64,000 bases of DNA from Aliiglaciecola sp. 3_MG-2023 (lineage in GTDB: Bacteria > Pseudomonadota > Gammaproteobacteria > Enterobacterales > Alteromonadaceae), in assembly GCF_030548205.1 (NCBI RefSeq), contig NZ_JAUORV010000016.1, positions 62,001 to 126,000 on the forward strand, given 5' to 3'. The notes under the pieces were generated by a model, which was not told the origin of the DNA, did not search any database, and saw only the letters and a list, made by a program, of their open reading frames with translations. The position numbers and the translations under genes were made by a program. This document shows positions 27,719 to 37,169 of this stretch, one piece after another (position 1 is the first letter of the stretch; each line of letters begins with the position of its first letter).

Positions 27719-28558
27719 ATGAATCAAAATTTGATAACCAAAGATGTTGAGCAAGCGCTTAACGAAGACTTAAATGGCTTAGGCCCCATAGATGGAGATA
27801 TTACGGCTGCGTTAATTAGCAACGATGTTATGGTCAAGGCATCTATTTTAACCCGAGAAGACTGCATTATTTGTGGAATTCAATGGGCAACAGAGACGTT
27901 TAACCAAGTCAACCCTGACATCAACGTGAATTGGTTAGTGGCCGATGGCGATGAATGTACCGCCAATCAAATCTTCTGCGAGCTGTCCGGCTCTGCCCGC
28001 TCCATATTAACCGCTGAGCGCACGGCACTGAACTTTTTGCAAACTTTATCAGGTACTGCAACCACAACTAAAGCCTATGTTGATTTACTTTCTGGCAGCG
28101 GTATCACCTTACTAGACACGCGTAAAACCATTCCCGGTATGCGCTTGGCCCAAAAATATGCAGTGAAATGTGGAGGAGCGCAAAATCACCGCATCGGTTT
28201 ATTTGATGCGTTCTTAATAAAGGAAAACCATATACTTGCTTGCGGTTCTATTGCTAATGCAGTGCAACAAGCGCGGCAAAACAAGCCACAAGCGAAAGTA
28301 GAAGTTGAGGTGGAAAGCCTTGATGAGCTTAAACAAGCCATAGATGCAAGAGCTGATATTGTAATGTTAGATAATTTTGATCACGAAATGCTAAGTCAAG
28401 CAGTTTTGATCAATCAAAAAACCGTTAAATTGGAAGTTTCAGGCAATATAACCCAAGAAAAATTGCAAAACTTACGGGGTATAGGTATAGATTTTGTGTC
28501 ATCAGGGGCATTAACCAAGGATGTCAAGTCTATTGATTTATCCCTTAGAATCAATTAG
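27719..28558 (+). CDS. nadC: Quinolinate phosphoribosyltransferase
   Basis: This 279-residue enzyme makes nicotinate mononucleotide from quinolinate and PRPP in NAD synthesis. Motifs: LTAERTALNFLQTLSGTAT, LLDTRKTIPGMRLAQKYAV, CGGAQNHRIGLFDAFLIKENH and VMLDNF, all characteristic. I choose the ATG at 27719; an upstream TTG would add only five residues. The ampD-nadC-pilA arrangement is conserved in gammaproteobacteria. Confidence 0.97.
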   Translation: MNQNLITKDVEQALNEDLNGLGPIDGDITAALISNDVMVKASILTREDCIICGIQWATETFNQVNPDINVNWLVADGDECTANQIFCELSGSARSILTAERTALNFLQTLSGTATTTKAYVDLLSGSGITLLDTRKTIPGMRLAQKYAVKCGGAQNHRIGLFDAFLIKENHILACGSIANAVQQARQNKPQAKVEVEVESLDELKQAIDARADIVMLDNFDHEMLSQAVLINQKTVKLEVSGNITQEKLQNLRGIGIDFVSSGALTKDVKSIDLSLRIN

Positions 28559-28583
28559 TTAAATATTTAAGCGCTGTATTTTT

Positions 28584-28705
28584 GTTTGATGAACGAGACT
28601 TGAGTATGTTTCTACATACTTGTCAGTAACGGATCTCGTTCTATACTGATTATGAATTCAACGAGGACGCCATCAAACGCAAACGTTGTTGTGGCAACAA
28701 ACAAC
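28584..28705 (+). other. Nested inverted repeats between nadC and pilA
   Basis: Three nested pairs are visible: GTTTGATG (28584-28591) with CATCAAAC (28671-28678), AACGAGA (28592-28598) with TCTCGTT (28634-28640), and AGTATGT (28603-28609) with ACATACT (28614-28620). A further small hairpin, TTGTTG with CAACAA, sits at 28686-28700. There is no T tract after the large structure, so it is not a plain terminator. It may be a structured leader or small RNA upstream of pilin. Confidence 0.6.
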
Positions 28706-28763
28706 TTAACTAACTATTTTACAGTAACTTAAATCGCACTAATTGGTGCAGGAGATAAATACC

Positions 28764-29177
28764 ATGAAAATGACTCAAATGACTAACAACAAAGGTTTTA
28801 CACTAATTGAATTGATGATCGTTGTAGCGATTATCGGTATTCTTGCAGCCATCGCATTACCTGCGTACCAAGGTTACACGGATAAAGCAAAATTCTCTGA
28901 AATAACGAATGCGACTGCAGCAGCGAAATCAGCCGTTGAAGTATGTGCTCAGGTTAACAATGCATTGACAGCCTGTGACGGTGGTGCAAGTGGTATCCCT
29001 ACTGACATCGCTGCAACTGCAACAGTGAACGGTTTATCCACTACTGATGGTGTAATTGTAGCAACTTACAAATCTGATAGTTCTTCATTAGATGCTGCTA
29101 CTTTCACTTTGACGCCAACTCTATCAGGTGGTCGTGTTGAATGGGCTTCAGCATGTAACCCAACTACTCTTTGTTAA
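28764..29177 (+). CDS. pilA: Type IV major pilin
   Basis: A 137-residue prepilin with a short basic leader ending in G, then [25 protein letters not shown], the class III N-terminal helix; cleavage and N-methylation at Phe by PilD are expected, with Glu at mature position 5. Cysteines at VEVCAQ, TACDGG and near the C-terminus (SACNPTTLC) allow a D-loop disulfide. The ATG at 28764 has GGAG nine bases upstream and is preferred over a TTG at 28743. A strong terminator directly follows, so pilin is expressed as its own abundant message. Confidence 0.95.
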   Translation: MKMTQMTNNKGFTLIELMIVVAIIGILAAIALPAYQGYTDKAKFSEITNATAAAKSAVEVCAQVNNALTACDGGASGIPTDIAATATVNGLSTTDGVIVATYKSDSSSLDAATFTLTPTLSGGRVEWASACNPTTLC

Positions 29178-29225
29178 TACCGATAGTGTAGTAAATTGCT
29201 TAAACTTAGTAATAAAATATAATGT

Positions 29226-29250
29226 AAAGCCCAGGTTATCTGGGCTTTTT
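29226..29250 (+). terminator. Terminator after pilA
   Basis: AAAGCCCAG pairs with CTGGGCTTTTT around a 5-base loop, a textbook intrinsic terminator between pilA and pilC. Confidence 0.92.
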
Positions 29251-29282
29251 CGTCTCAACATTAAGATAATTGGGTTCGAATC

Positions 29283-30491
29283 ATGGCAAAGACTGCAGAA
29301 GTTTACACTTGGATTGGCGTAGATAAAAAAGGCCACAATCGCAAAGGCGAAATTAGCGCACTTTCTTTATCTGAAGCGAAGAATATGCTCCGCCGTCAAG
29401 GTGTCTCTGCCACCAAGGTTAAAAAGCTAGCCAAACCCTTGTTTGGTAGAAAAGACAAAGTCTCTGCCCAGGATATCAGTGTGGTTTCCCGGCAAATAGC
29501 CACTATGCTCGGAGCCGGTGTTACCTTAATTCAAACCATCGACATGATAGCCCAAGGCCATGCAAAACAAAGCATGCGCCGGTTGCTTTCTGAAATTGCC
29601 GATGAGGTAAAAGCAGGTAATCCGTTATCAAGTGCCCTACGCAAACACCCTGACCAATTTGAAGATCTATATTGCGACTTAGTGGAAACCGGAGAGCAAT
29701 CCGGGGCTCTGGAAACCATCTATGACCGCATTGCAACATATAAAGAAAAAGCCGAAGCCCTAAAATCAAAAATCAAAAAAGCCATGTTCTACCCAATTGC
29801 AGTTGTGGTGGTGGCTTTTATCGTTACGACTATCCTACTGGTATTTGTGGTGCCGCAATTTGAAGAGATTTTTAGTAGTTTTGGCGCAGAATTACCCGCG
29901 TTTACACTTTTCGTGTTGGCAATTTCCCAGTTTGTGCAAGACTTCGGTATTTTTATCGCCGCGGGGGTAGCCATTGCCGCTGTGCTCTTTATTCGCGCCC
30001 ATAAAAAGTCACGAAATTTACGAGACAGTGTTGATAAGAAAGTCCTAAAAATTCCAGTGATTGGCGAAATTTTGAAAAAAGCCTCCATTGCGCGATTTAC
30101 CCGCACCCTTGCCACTACTTTTGCTGCGGGTGTGCCTTTGATTGGCGCATTAGATTCAGCGGCAGGCGCGTCTGGGAATGCCGTATTCCGCGATGCGATT
30201 TTATTTATTAAGCGGGAAGTTGCTGGCGGTATGCAAATGAATACGGCAATGCGCGCCACTGGGGTGTTTCCAGATATGGTCACACAGATGATTGCCATAG
30301 GCGAAGAATCCGGAGCTGTGGATGATATGCTCAGTAAAATTGCAACCATTTACGAAGCAGAAGTAGATGATATGGTTGATGGTTTAACGAGTTTATTAGA
30401 ACCGATGATTATGGCTGTATTAGGTGTGGTGATAGGTGGTTTGATTGTGGCGATGTATTTACCTATCTTCCAAATGGGTAACGTGGTTTAG
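29283..30491 (+). CDS. pilC: Type IV pilus inner-membrane platform protein PilC
   Basis: This 402-residue protein has two T2SSF domains (about residues 70-190 and 270-395), with membrane segments near residues 167-190, 216-240 and 375-395. Typical blocks are VSRQIATMLGAGVTLIQ, GNPLSSALRKHP, FTRTLATTFAAGVPLI and MIAIGEESGAVDDML. PilC anchors the assembly ATPases at the inner membrane. The ATPase gene pilB, usually between pilA and pilC, is not present in the 105-bp gap. pilD follows. Confidence 0.96.
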   Translation: MAKTAEVYTWIGVDKKGHNRKGEISALSLSEAKNMLRRQGVSATKVKKLAKPLFGRKDKVSAQDISVVSRQIATMLGAGVTLIQTIDMIAQGHAKQSMRRLLSEIADEVKAGNPLSSALRKHPDQFEDLYCDLVETGEQSGALETIYDRIATYKEKAEALKSKIKKAMFYPIAVVVVAFIVTTILLVFVVPQFEEIFSSFGAELPAFTLFVLAISQFVQDFGIFIAAGVAIAAVLFIRAHKKSRNLRDSVDKKVLKIPVIGEILKKASIARFTRTLATTFAAGVPLIGALDSAAGASGNAVFRDAILFIKREVAGGMQMNTAMRATGVFPDMVTQMIAIGEESGAVDDMLSKIATIYEAEVDDMVDGLTSLLEPMIMAVLGVVIGGLIVAMYLPIFQMGNVV

Positions 30492-30606
30492 TAAAAGTCA
30501 GCATCACGTTATATAATTCGTAATATGCTTGCTAGAAAGGTTTCTACCTAAACACTTTTCTGGCAAGCTTAGAAAAAATATTTTTCACTTTAATAAGAAC
30601 CTATAT

Positions 30607-31485
30607 ATGCCTGCGATGTTTGAGCTACTAGCCGAGTCCCCTATATTTTTTATTAGTTTCGTTTTTATTATCAGTTTATTAGTAGGCAGTTTTTTAAATG
30701 TAGTTATTTATCGTTTACCGGTAATAATGGAGCGGAGTTGGAAACAAGAATATCAACAGTACTTTCACCCAGAAACGTCTGAGCAAACTAGCCAAGAAAC
30801 ATTCAATTTAGTCAAACCCGATTCTACTTGCCCCAAATGCCAACATAAAATACGAGCTTGGGAAAATATTCCGGTTATTAGCTGGTTGTTCTTGAGGGGA
30901 AAATGCTCCCAATGTAAAAATCCCATTTCAATTCGCTACCCTGCCGTAGAACTTTTCACCGCTTTAACCAGTGTGGCTATCGCATGGCACTTTGGATTTG
31001 GTTGGCAAGCCGCTGCTGCAGTTTTGCTGACGTGGTGTTTAGTGGCCTTAATCTTTATTGATATCGATAAAATGCTGTTACCCGACCAAATCACTCTGCC
31101 TATTTTATGGTTGGGACTGATACTGAGTACTATGGACGTATTTGTTACGCCCAAGGACGCGATCATTGGCGCTGCTGCGGGTTACCTAAGCTTATGGAGT
31201 GTTTATTGGTTATTTAAATTACTGACTGGCAAGGAAGGTATGGGCTATGGTGATTTTAAATTACTAGCAGCTTTAGGTGCATGGGTGGGTTGGCAGTATC
31301 TTCCCATCATTATTCTGCTCTCATCCTTTGTGGGCGCAATAATCGGAATTAGTTATTTATTGATTAAGGGAAAAGATAAAGGTAGCCATATCCCTTTCGG
31401 GCCTTACCTAGCAATTGCTGGTTGGCTAACGTTAATTTATGGTGAAAGTATCGCTAACTGGTATTGGAGTTGGGCTTTAGCATGA
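30607..31485 (+). CDS. pilD: Prepilin peptidase/N-methyltransferase PilD
   Basis: The 292-residue inner-membrane aspartic peptidase cleaves and methylates prepilins and pseudopilins. The cytosolic loop carries the four-cysteine zinc motif CPKCQHKIRAWENIP and CSQCKNP. The catalytic Asp pair is in LIFIDIDKMLLPD and in GMGYGDFKLLAALGAW. About seven to eight hydrophobic helices follow. I choose the ATG at 30607; a frame extension to 30529 adds a basic, non-family N-terminus. The stop overlaps the coaE start in ATGA. Confidence 0.95.
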   Translation: MPAMFELLAESPIFFISFVFIISLLVGSFLNVVIYRLPVIMERSWKQEYQQYFHPETSEQTSQETFNLVKPDSTCPKCQHKIRAWENIPVISWLFLRGKCSQCKNPISIRYPAVELFTALTSVAIAWHFGFGWQAAAAVLLTWCLVALIFIDIDKMLLPDQITLPILWLGLILSTMDVFVTPKDAIIGAAAGYLSLWSVYWLFKLLTGKEGMGYGDFKLLAALGAWVGWQYLPIIILLSSFVGAIIGISYLLIKGKDKGSHIPFGPYLAIAGWLTLIYGESIANWYWSWALA

Positions 31486-32099
31486 GTGATTACGTAATTG
31501 GGTTAACTGGCGGTATAGGTAGCGGCAAAACAGCCGTTTCCGATATATTTTCTGATATGGGTATTGACGTCATTGATGCTGATGTTATCGCTCGTGAAGT
31601 GGTAGAGCCAGGCAGTCCAGCACTGCATGTTATTGCCAAAAAGTTAGGTGAAAAATCGTTGTTAGCAGATGGTAATTTAAATAGGCAGTATGTAAGAGAG
31701 GTGGTATTTTCTGATCCTAAGTTGAAAGTCTGGCTAGACAATCTGCTGCATCCAATGATCCGCAAGAATATGCAACGCCAATTAAAGCAAGCAAAATCGC
31801 CCTACTGCATTCTTGCTGTCCCCTTATTAGTCGAAAATAATATGATGGCAATGGTCAATCGGGTTTTGGTAGTTGATGTGTGCGAAGATGTTCAATTGCA
31901 ACGAGCGTCGAACAGAGATCAACAATCCAGCCAACAAATTAAAAACATAATGGCTAATCAAGTATCCCGCGAAGTACGCTTAAGCCATGCTGACGACGTG
32001 ATCGATAATAACGGACTGATAATTGACTTAAAAAAACAAGTTGAGCAATTACACCAACAATATTTAGTACTGGCAAACAATCAAGCTGTTGTGGTTTAA
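31482..32099 (+). CDS. coaE: Dephospho-CoA kinase
   Basis: The 205-residue final enzyme of coenzyme A synthesis. P-loop GLTGGIGSGKTAVSDIF at about residues 7-23, DADVIAREVV, and LAVPLLVENNM are characteristic. It starts at the ATG overlapping the pilD stop by 4 bases, so it is translationally coupled. The pilC-pilD-coaE-zapD-yacG order is conserved in gammaproteobacteria. Confidence 0.96.
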   Translation: MSDYVIGLTGGIGSGKTAVSDIFSDMGIDVIDADVIAREVVEPGSPALHVIAKKLGEKSLLADGNLNRQYVREVVFSDPKLKVWLDNLLHPMIRKNMQRQLKQAKSPYCILAVPLLVENNMMAMVNRVLVVDVCEDVQLQRASNRDQQSSQQIKNIMANQVSREVRLSHADDVIDNNGLIIDLKKQVEQLHQQYLVLANNQAVVV

Positions 32100-32385
32100 G
32101 TTAAATTTACAGCAAACATCTATATTGCTAGACAAACTACTTACCCCTTTCGAAAATATGTTAAGTTATAGTGCTTAACGCTGCATTTCAGATTGAGAAC
32201 CCTTATTCCTGTATTTTCTGGAGTCATTTGATTTACAACTTTATTATCTTGGGGTTGAAATCTGACGCGTTTTGCGGTGTAGTTCCCAATAAGAATAATC
32301 ATTCAATAGTCAGTTCTAACTATTTTGATTTGCTTTTTAAGAACAATAAATCTTCCGTCTGCGTATAAATTCTTTAGGATAATCA

Positions 32386-33138
32386 ATGTCATTAGCTGTT
32401 TATGAGTTTCCATTAAACGAAAAAGTCAGGACTTATCTCCGTCTTGAACAGTTGTTTATTCAGCTCAAGCAAAGCGCACAAGCCCAAGAAGACTGGCAGT
32501 TTATGAGTTTTTTTGAGGCTCTTTTTACGTTACTCGACCTCTTAGAGCGACTGGATTTACGCAGTGACATTTTAAAAGACATTGAAGTTCATGAAAAAAA
32601 CTTAGTGTTTTGGTCACAGCATCCAAAAATTGACTCTGAAGCACTCCAGGCAGCATTACAAAAAATACTTCACCTTAGAGATCAACTTAAACACTCTAAG
32701 AAAGTGGGCGCTTCACTGAAAGAAGATAAGTTTTTAAGTTCAATTAGACAGCGTTTTTCAATACCCGGCGGTACCTGTAGTTTTGATTTACCCAATTTAC
32801 ATTACTGGATAAAGCAACCGTTAGAATTGATCCGCACCGATATTGATAACTGGTTAAAAGAATTCAACTTAATTAATGAAGCTATCGATATCACCTTAGC
32901 GTTTTTACGTGAACGTGGCAGATTTACCGACATCACGGCTGAAAAGGGTTTTTATCAAGGCATTGCAGATGATAAAAGTGAATTAATTCGCATCCAAAGT
33001 ATCACCGATGAAGGTTATTACCCCATGTTAAGTGGCAACAAATACCGTTATGCAATTCGATTTATGTTATTTACCGCCAATGAAAATGGCAGTAGTCAAG
33101 TGCATGAGTCTATCCCGTTTAAAATTGCCAGTTGTTAG
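32386..33138 (+). CDS. zapD: Cell division protein ZapD
   Basis: A 250-residue protein matching YacF/ZapD, which bundles FtsZ filaments at the Z-ring. N-terminal YEFPLNEKVRTYLRLEQLF and the segment GGTCSFDLPNLHYWI are recognisable family blocks. An AGGA precedes the ATG. A 286-bp AT-rich gap separates it from coaE and shows no supportable gene. ZapA is absent from its usual locus in this window, while ZapD is present. Confidence 0.94.
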   Translation: MSLAVYEFPLNEKVRTYLRLEQLFIQLKQSAQAQEDWQFMSFFEALFTLLDLLERLDLRSDILKDIEVHEKNLVFWSQHPKIDSEALQAALQKILHLRDQLKHSKKVGASLKEDKFLSSIRQRFSIPGGTCSFDLPNLHYWIKQPLELIRTDIDNWLKEFNLINEAIDITLAFLRERGRFTDITAEKGFYQGIADDKSELIRIQSITDEGYYPMLSGNKYRYAIRFMLFTANENGSSQVHESIPFKIASC

Positions 33139-33153
33139 GAGTTTAAATTTACT

Positions 33154-33387
33154 ATGGTAGTAAGCTGTCCCACTTGCTCAAAAAAAGTAGAATGGAATGA
33201 ATCAAGTTTATTCCGACCATTTTGTTGTAAACGTTGCCAACTTATTGATCTGGGCGAATGGTCAAATGAAGAAAAAGTGATTGCAACACAAAACTCGGAA
33301 ACCAATAATACAAGTACGTCACTACCTGATATTGAAGACATTGAAGCCATGTTGGCGCAAAAGCAACAGGATTTTTTTAAAGAATAG
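33154..33387 (+). CDS. yacG: DNA gyrase inhibitor YacG
   Basis: A 77-residue zinc-ribbon protein with CPTC near residue 6 and [13 protein letters not shown] near residue 26; the four zinc-binding cysteines are intact. In E. coli YacG binds GyrB and inhibits gyrase. It follows zapD by 15 bp. Its last 11 bases overlap the 3' end of the convergent recJ gene. Confidence 0.95.
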   Translation: MVVSCPTCSKKVEWNESSLFRPFCCKRCQLIDLGEWSNEEKVIATQNSETNNTSTSLPDIEDIEAMLAQKQQDFFKE

Positions 33388-35104
33388 GCTCTAACGCTTC
33401 TATCATTAATTGCAAATTCACTCGCCCTCGAAACTCGTTTATATCCAACTTGTAAGCAAGTTGAACTTGCTTACAGCTATGATTGGGCCAAAGATCTGGG
33501 TCAATATTAAATGCTATGGCATCCACTAATACCCCTGACTCACTTTTCAGCATAAGCTTGAGATGTTTGCCAGCTAATAATTTTTGATCGACAGGTGTAA
33601 AAACGCCATCAAAAATAGGCTCAGGAAATCCTTGCCCCCAAGGTCCGCAATCTTTTAACTGCTGCGCAAACTCAAGGGAGAATTCTTGCTGTGAAAGTTC
33701 CCCATCACTGAGAACCTGCCCGCTTAAATCGCGATCTTTTAATAATTCATGACTAACTTGCTCGAAAACCTGTTTAAATGCGGCAAACTTGTTGGCGGCT
33801 ATTGTTAAGCCAGCGGCCATAGCATGACCACCAAACTTAACAATCATATCAGGATAGCGACTGTTGATTTCTTCTAGCAAGTCGCGAATATGTAGACCAG
33901 TGATTGATCTGGCTGAGCCTTTTAAGGTGTCATCGTCTTGATTTGCAAATGCAATGGTAGGACGATTGTATTTTTCTTTGATTTTACCCGCAACAATGCC
34001 AATAACGCCTTGGTGAAAATCTGCTTGATATACAACGATCCCATTTTTCCATTGGTCGCCATCAATTTCCAAGCTTTCTAAACTGGCTAACGCTTGGTCT
34101 TGCATAGATTGTTGAATTTCTCTGCGTTCTCGATTTAGTGAATCGAGCTCAACGGCCATTTGCCTGGCTTTAGCCTGATCTGCAGCCAATAAGCATTCGA
34201 TTCCCAAAGACATGTCATCTAATCTGCCCGCTGCATTCAGGCGCGGGCCGAGTACGAATCCCAGATCACTAGATACCATAGTCGCTGCGTTCTTCCCTGC
34301 CACTTCCACTAAGGCTGTGATACCTGGGCGGCACTTACCACTGCGAATACGTTGTAAGCCTTGGTAAACTAACACTCTATTATTACTATCCAAAGGCACC
34401 ACGTCCGCCACTGTCCCCAATGCAACAATATCCAAAAACTCCGCTAAATTAGGTTCAGGAATAGCTTTTTCCGCAAACCATTGACGTTGTTTTAAATGAT
34501 TTCTTAGGGCTAACATTAAATAAAATGCGACCCCCACTCCGGCTAAATTTTTAGATAAAAATTCACAGCCAGGTTGATTAGGGTTGACGATTGCATCAGC
34601 TTGGGGAAGACGGTCAGCAGCTAAATGATGATCGGTAACCAGCACTTTAATGCCCAGCTCTTTCGCTCTATCTACACCGCCAAAACAAGCGATACCGTTA
34701 TCAACTGTGATAATCAATTGCGCACCTTGCTGATGGGCAACCTCGACTATTTCAGGACTCAAGCCGTAGCCAAAATCAAATCGATTAGGAACGAGGTAAG
34801 CGTGATCACGGGCTCCCATTCTCGCCAAACACAGCATAGTCAATGCTGTGCTTGTGGCGCCATCGGCATCAAAATCTCCCACGATGATAATTTTAAGCTG
34901 TTGCTCCAAAGCGTCACTAAGTACTTCAACAGCGGCATCGATTCCTGAAAGATTTTGATAATGGAGTAAAGCCCTTGCACCTTTATCCAACTGACTTGCA
35001 TCTTCTATTCCTCGACTTGCAAAAATTTGTCGAATAATAGGTTGGGAAATATGGTTTAGATGAGAATCAGAGACAGGTTGGCGACGGACGATTTTGGCAG
35101 GCAT
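33377..35104 (-). CDS. recJ: Single-strand-specific exonuclease RecJ
   Basis: A 575-residue DHH-superfamily 5'-3' exonuclease used in RecF-pathway recombination and mismatch repair. Catalytic motifs: [17 protein letters not shown] near residue 77, [26 protein letters not shown] near residue 160 and the DHHA1 block [13 protein letters not shown] near residue 430. The length is close to E. coli RecJ (577). It is the last gene of the xerD-dsbC-recJ run, after a probable terminator. Confidence 0.96.
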   Translation of the reverse strand: MPAKIVRRQPVSDSHLNHISQPIIRQIFASRGIEDASQLDKGARALLHYQNLSGIDAAVEVLSDALEQQLKIIIVGDFDADGATSTALTMLCLARMGARDHAYLVPNRFDFGYGLSPEIVEVAHQQGAQLIITVDNGIACFGGVDRAKELGIKVLVTDHHLAADRLPQADAIVNPNQPGCEFLSKNLAGVGVAFYLMLALRNHLKQRQWFAEKAIPEPNLAEFLDIVALGTVADVVPLDSNNRVLVYQGLQRIRSGKCRPGITALVEVAGKNAATMVSSDLGFVLGPRLNAAGRLDDMSLGIECLLAADQAKARQMAVELDSLNRERREIQQSMQDQALASLESLEIDGDQWKNGIVVYQADFHQGVIGIVAGKIKEKYNRPTIAFANQDDDTLKGSARSITGLHIRDLLEEINSRYPDMIVKFGGHAMAAGLTIAANKFAAFKQVFEQVSHELLKDRDLSGQVLSDGELSQQEFSLEFAQQLKDCGPWGQGFPEPIFDGVFTPVDQKLLAGKHLKLMLKSESGVLVDAIAFNIDPDLWPNHSCKQVQLAYKLDINEFRGRVNLQLMIEALEPIL

Positions 35105-35142
35105 AAGTTACCGTTGTTTGAAATGGCAGAAGTAACACAGAA

Positions 35143-35173
35143 ACAAGGCTCAAAACAGCGAATGCTTTGAGCC
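35143..35173 (-). terminator. Probable terminator after dsbC
   Basis: On the minus strand GGCTCAAA pairs with TTTGAGCC and is followed by TTGTTTC. It lies between the dsbC stop and the recJ start and may partly uncouple recJ from dsbC. Confidence 0.65.
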
Positions 35174-35184
35174 CCAAGATTAAA

Positions 35185-36018
35185 TTAGATTTGTGATAAT
35201 TTTTGGAGTAAGGCATCAGCTGGCATGTAACCACCCACCAAAGAACCATCAGGTAAAATGATGTTTGGTGTCCCATTTACGCCTACACGCGTACCAAATG
35301 CATATTCATCAGCAACTTTATTGCTGCAGGTGGAACCATTTACATCGGCACCGGTTTTTGCCGCTGTAAGGGCACTTTGTTTATCATCAGCACACCACAC
35401 TGCAACCATATCGTAATATGTTTGAGTATTAAGACCACCGCGAGGATACGCTAAATAACGAACGGTAATACCTTTGTCGTTATAGTCATCAATTTCTCGA
35501 TGTAACTTACGACAATAACCGCAAGTAATGTCAGTGAAAACATTAATTACGTACTTTTCATCCTTTGCTTTAAACTCAATAACATCTTCGTCTGAAAAAT
35601 CTGAAACCCCTTCTAAACGCAATTCGGATAATTTAATGTCAGTCTCATTACGCATACCAGCATCCACATTAAATATGCGGCCACTTACTAAATATTTGCC
35701 ATTTTCACCGGTGTAAAATAGCCCTTGATTAGTAGAAACTTGAGCTAGATTAGGAATCGGTGAGTCACCTATGGCTAATACTTTAAGGCCTAACACGTTT
35801 TCTAGTTTTTGTTTCGTTTGAGCATAGTCAGTACTGGCCGAGGCAGCATTAACTTGTGAGTCAACTTTAGGCATCATTTCGGCTGGTTGTTCAACTATTA
35901 CGTTAGCGCTATCTTGGCTATCCGACGAATTCTGTTTGTCTTGCATCATTGCATAAGTCGACGCTGCTGCAATACTCAACGTCACCAAAATTAGCGGTGG
36001 TTTTATCCAGTTTTTCAT
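35185..36018 (-). CDS. dsbC: Periplasmic disulfide isomerase DsbC
   Basis: A 277-residue precursor with an N-terminal hydrophobic signal/anchor (about residues 7-24). It has a dimerisation domain to about residue 125 and a thioredoxin fold with active site C166-G-Y-C169 (TDITCGYCRKLH). A second cysteine pair occurs at VWCADD and STCSNK, and cis-Pro in NGTPNIILPDG. It corrects wrong disulfides in periplasmic proteins, among them LptD, which is encoded in this window. The signal peptide to mature spacer is longer than in E. coli. Confidence 0.95.
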   Translation of the reverse strand: MKNWIKPPLILVTLSIAAASTYAMMQDKQNSSDSQDSANVIVEQPAEMMPKVDSQVNAASASTDYAQTKQKLENVLGLKVLAIGDSPIPNLAQVSTNQGLFYTGENGKYLVSGRIFNVDAGMRNETDIKLSELRLEGVSDFSDEDVIEFKAKDEKYVINVFTDITCGYCRKLHREIDDYNDKGITVRYLAYPRGGLNTQTYYDMVAVWCADDKQSALTAAKTGADVNGSTCSNKVADEYAFGTRVGVNGTPNIILPDGSLVGGYMPADALLQKLSQI

Positions 36019-36243
36019 TTACCTTCCTATTAATTAACCATTATTCACTGCGTTGTAAGATATAGACCTACGATATGCATAAAAAATTGCATCTAAACAG
36101 TTAATTTTGAGTGTTCAAGATTAACCCGTAGTTTATAACGAAAGCGGCTATAATCCAATGTAAGCAAAGTACACCTTGGCATATATTTTCACCTTTTTAA
36201 CGCATATCCTGTATTTGGAAAGCAATGAATACAGTTTACTGAT

Positions 36244-37149
36244 CTATCCTCTTGGATGATGCTCTTCCACCAGCATTTGTAACCTTTGCGTCGCCACATG
36301 AGTGTATATTTGTGTGGTCGATAAATCGCTGTGTCCTAGTAACATTTGTACAACCCTCAAATCTGCACCATGATTCAGTAGATGAGTCGCAAACGCATGG
36401 CGTAATGTATGGGGCGAAAGATGAGTTTGAATACCTGCTACCAGGGCGTAATGTTTAATCCTGTGCCAAAACGTTTGCCTGGTCATCATTAGGCCACGAT
36501 TACTCGGAAAGACAATATCAGACTCCCCTTTCAATAAGTTACCCCGAGCTAGTTTAATGAACCTCAATAACCATTCAATGGCTTCTTCACCTAGGGGCAC
36601 TAATCTTTCTTTGTTACCTTTCCCTGTTACTCTAATTACGCCTTGCTGTAAGCCCATTTGTTCCATTCGCAAGGAAACCAATTCCGATACTCGTAACCCC
36701 GTGGCGTACAGAACTTCCAACATGGCCTTATCTCTAAACTCAATGGGGTTATCTATATTTGGCGCATTGAGCAAATCATCAACCTGCTCTTCACTCAAGG
36801 TTTTAGGCAGGGATTGGGGGAGTTTGGGGTTACGCATTTGGGCAATGGGATCATCTTCTCGTAACTTGGATTGCAACAAATAAATATTGAACATCCGCAA
36901 GCTACTTAAAAAACGCGCGATACTGCGTTCTGACATATTCAAGTCGTATTGATAGGCTAAGTATTGATCAATGTCAGATTTATTAAATTGCTGAAGGTTA
37001 AAGTTAGCCTCCTGCTTTTCAGCAAACATACAAAACTTCAACAGATCTGAGCGATAAGCACTTAACGTGTGCTCACTTAACCCTTTTTCAATCCAAATGG
37101 AGTCGATAAAGGTCTCAATGAGTGTCAAATGATGATCTTGTACTGTCAC
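36244..37149 (-). CDS. xerD: Tyrosine recombinase XerD
   Basis: A 301-residue site-specific recombinase that resolves chromosome dimers at dif with XerC under FtsK control. The catalytic set is complete: R153 (ATGLRVSELVSL), K177, H247 and R250 (SPHTLRHAF), H273 (LLGHSDLST) and Y282 (TQIYTHV). Located upstream of dsbC-recJ as in E. coli, which favours XerD over XerC and over a mobile-element integrase. Confidence 0.96.
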   Translation of the reverse strand: MTVQDHHLTLIETFIDSIWIEKGLSEHTLSAYRSDLLKFCMFAEKQEANFNLQQFNKSDIDQYLAYQYDLNMSERSIARFLSSLRMFNIYLLQSKLREDDPIAQMRNPKLPQSLPKTLSEEQVDDLLNAPNIDNPIEFRDKAMLEVLYATGLRVSELVSLRMEQMGLQQGVIRVTGKGNKERLVPLGEEAIEWLLRFIKLARGNLLKGESDIVFPSNRGLMMTRQTFWHRIKHYALVAGIQTHLSPHTLRHAFATHLLNHGADLRVVQMLLGHSDLSTTQIYTHVATQRLQMLVEEHHPRG

Positions 37150-37169
37150 TTACTGTTCCTTAACACCAT

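Noticed and set aside
32171-32368. 65-codon frame between coaE and zapD
   Set aside because: No ribosome binding site, composition like random AT-rich DNA, no recognisable motif.
36244-37149. Tyrosine recombinase as a sign of a mobile element
   Set aside because: Full XerD motif set in the conserved xerD-dsbC-recJ context with no att repeats or cargo genes.
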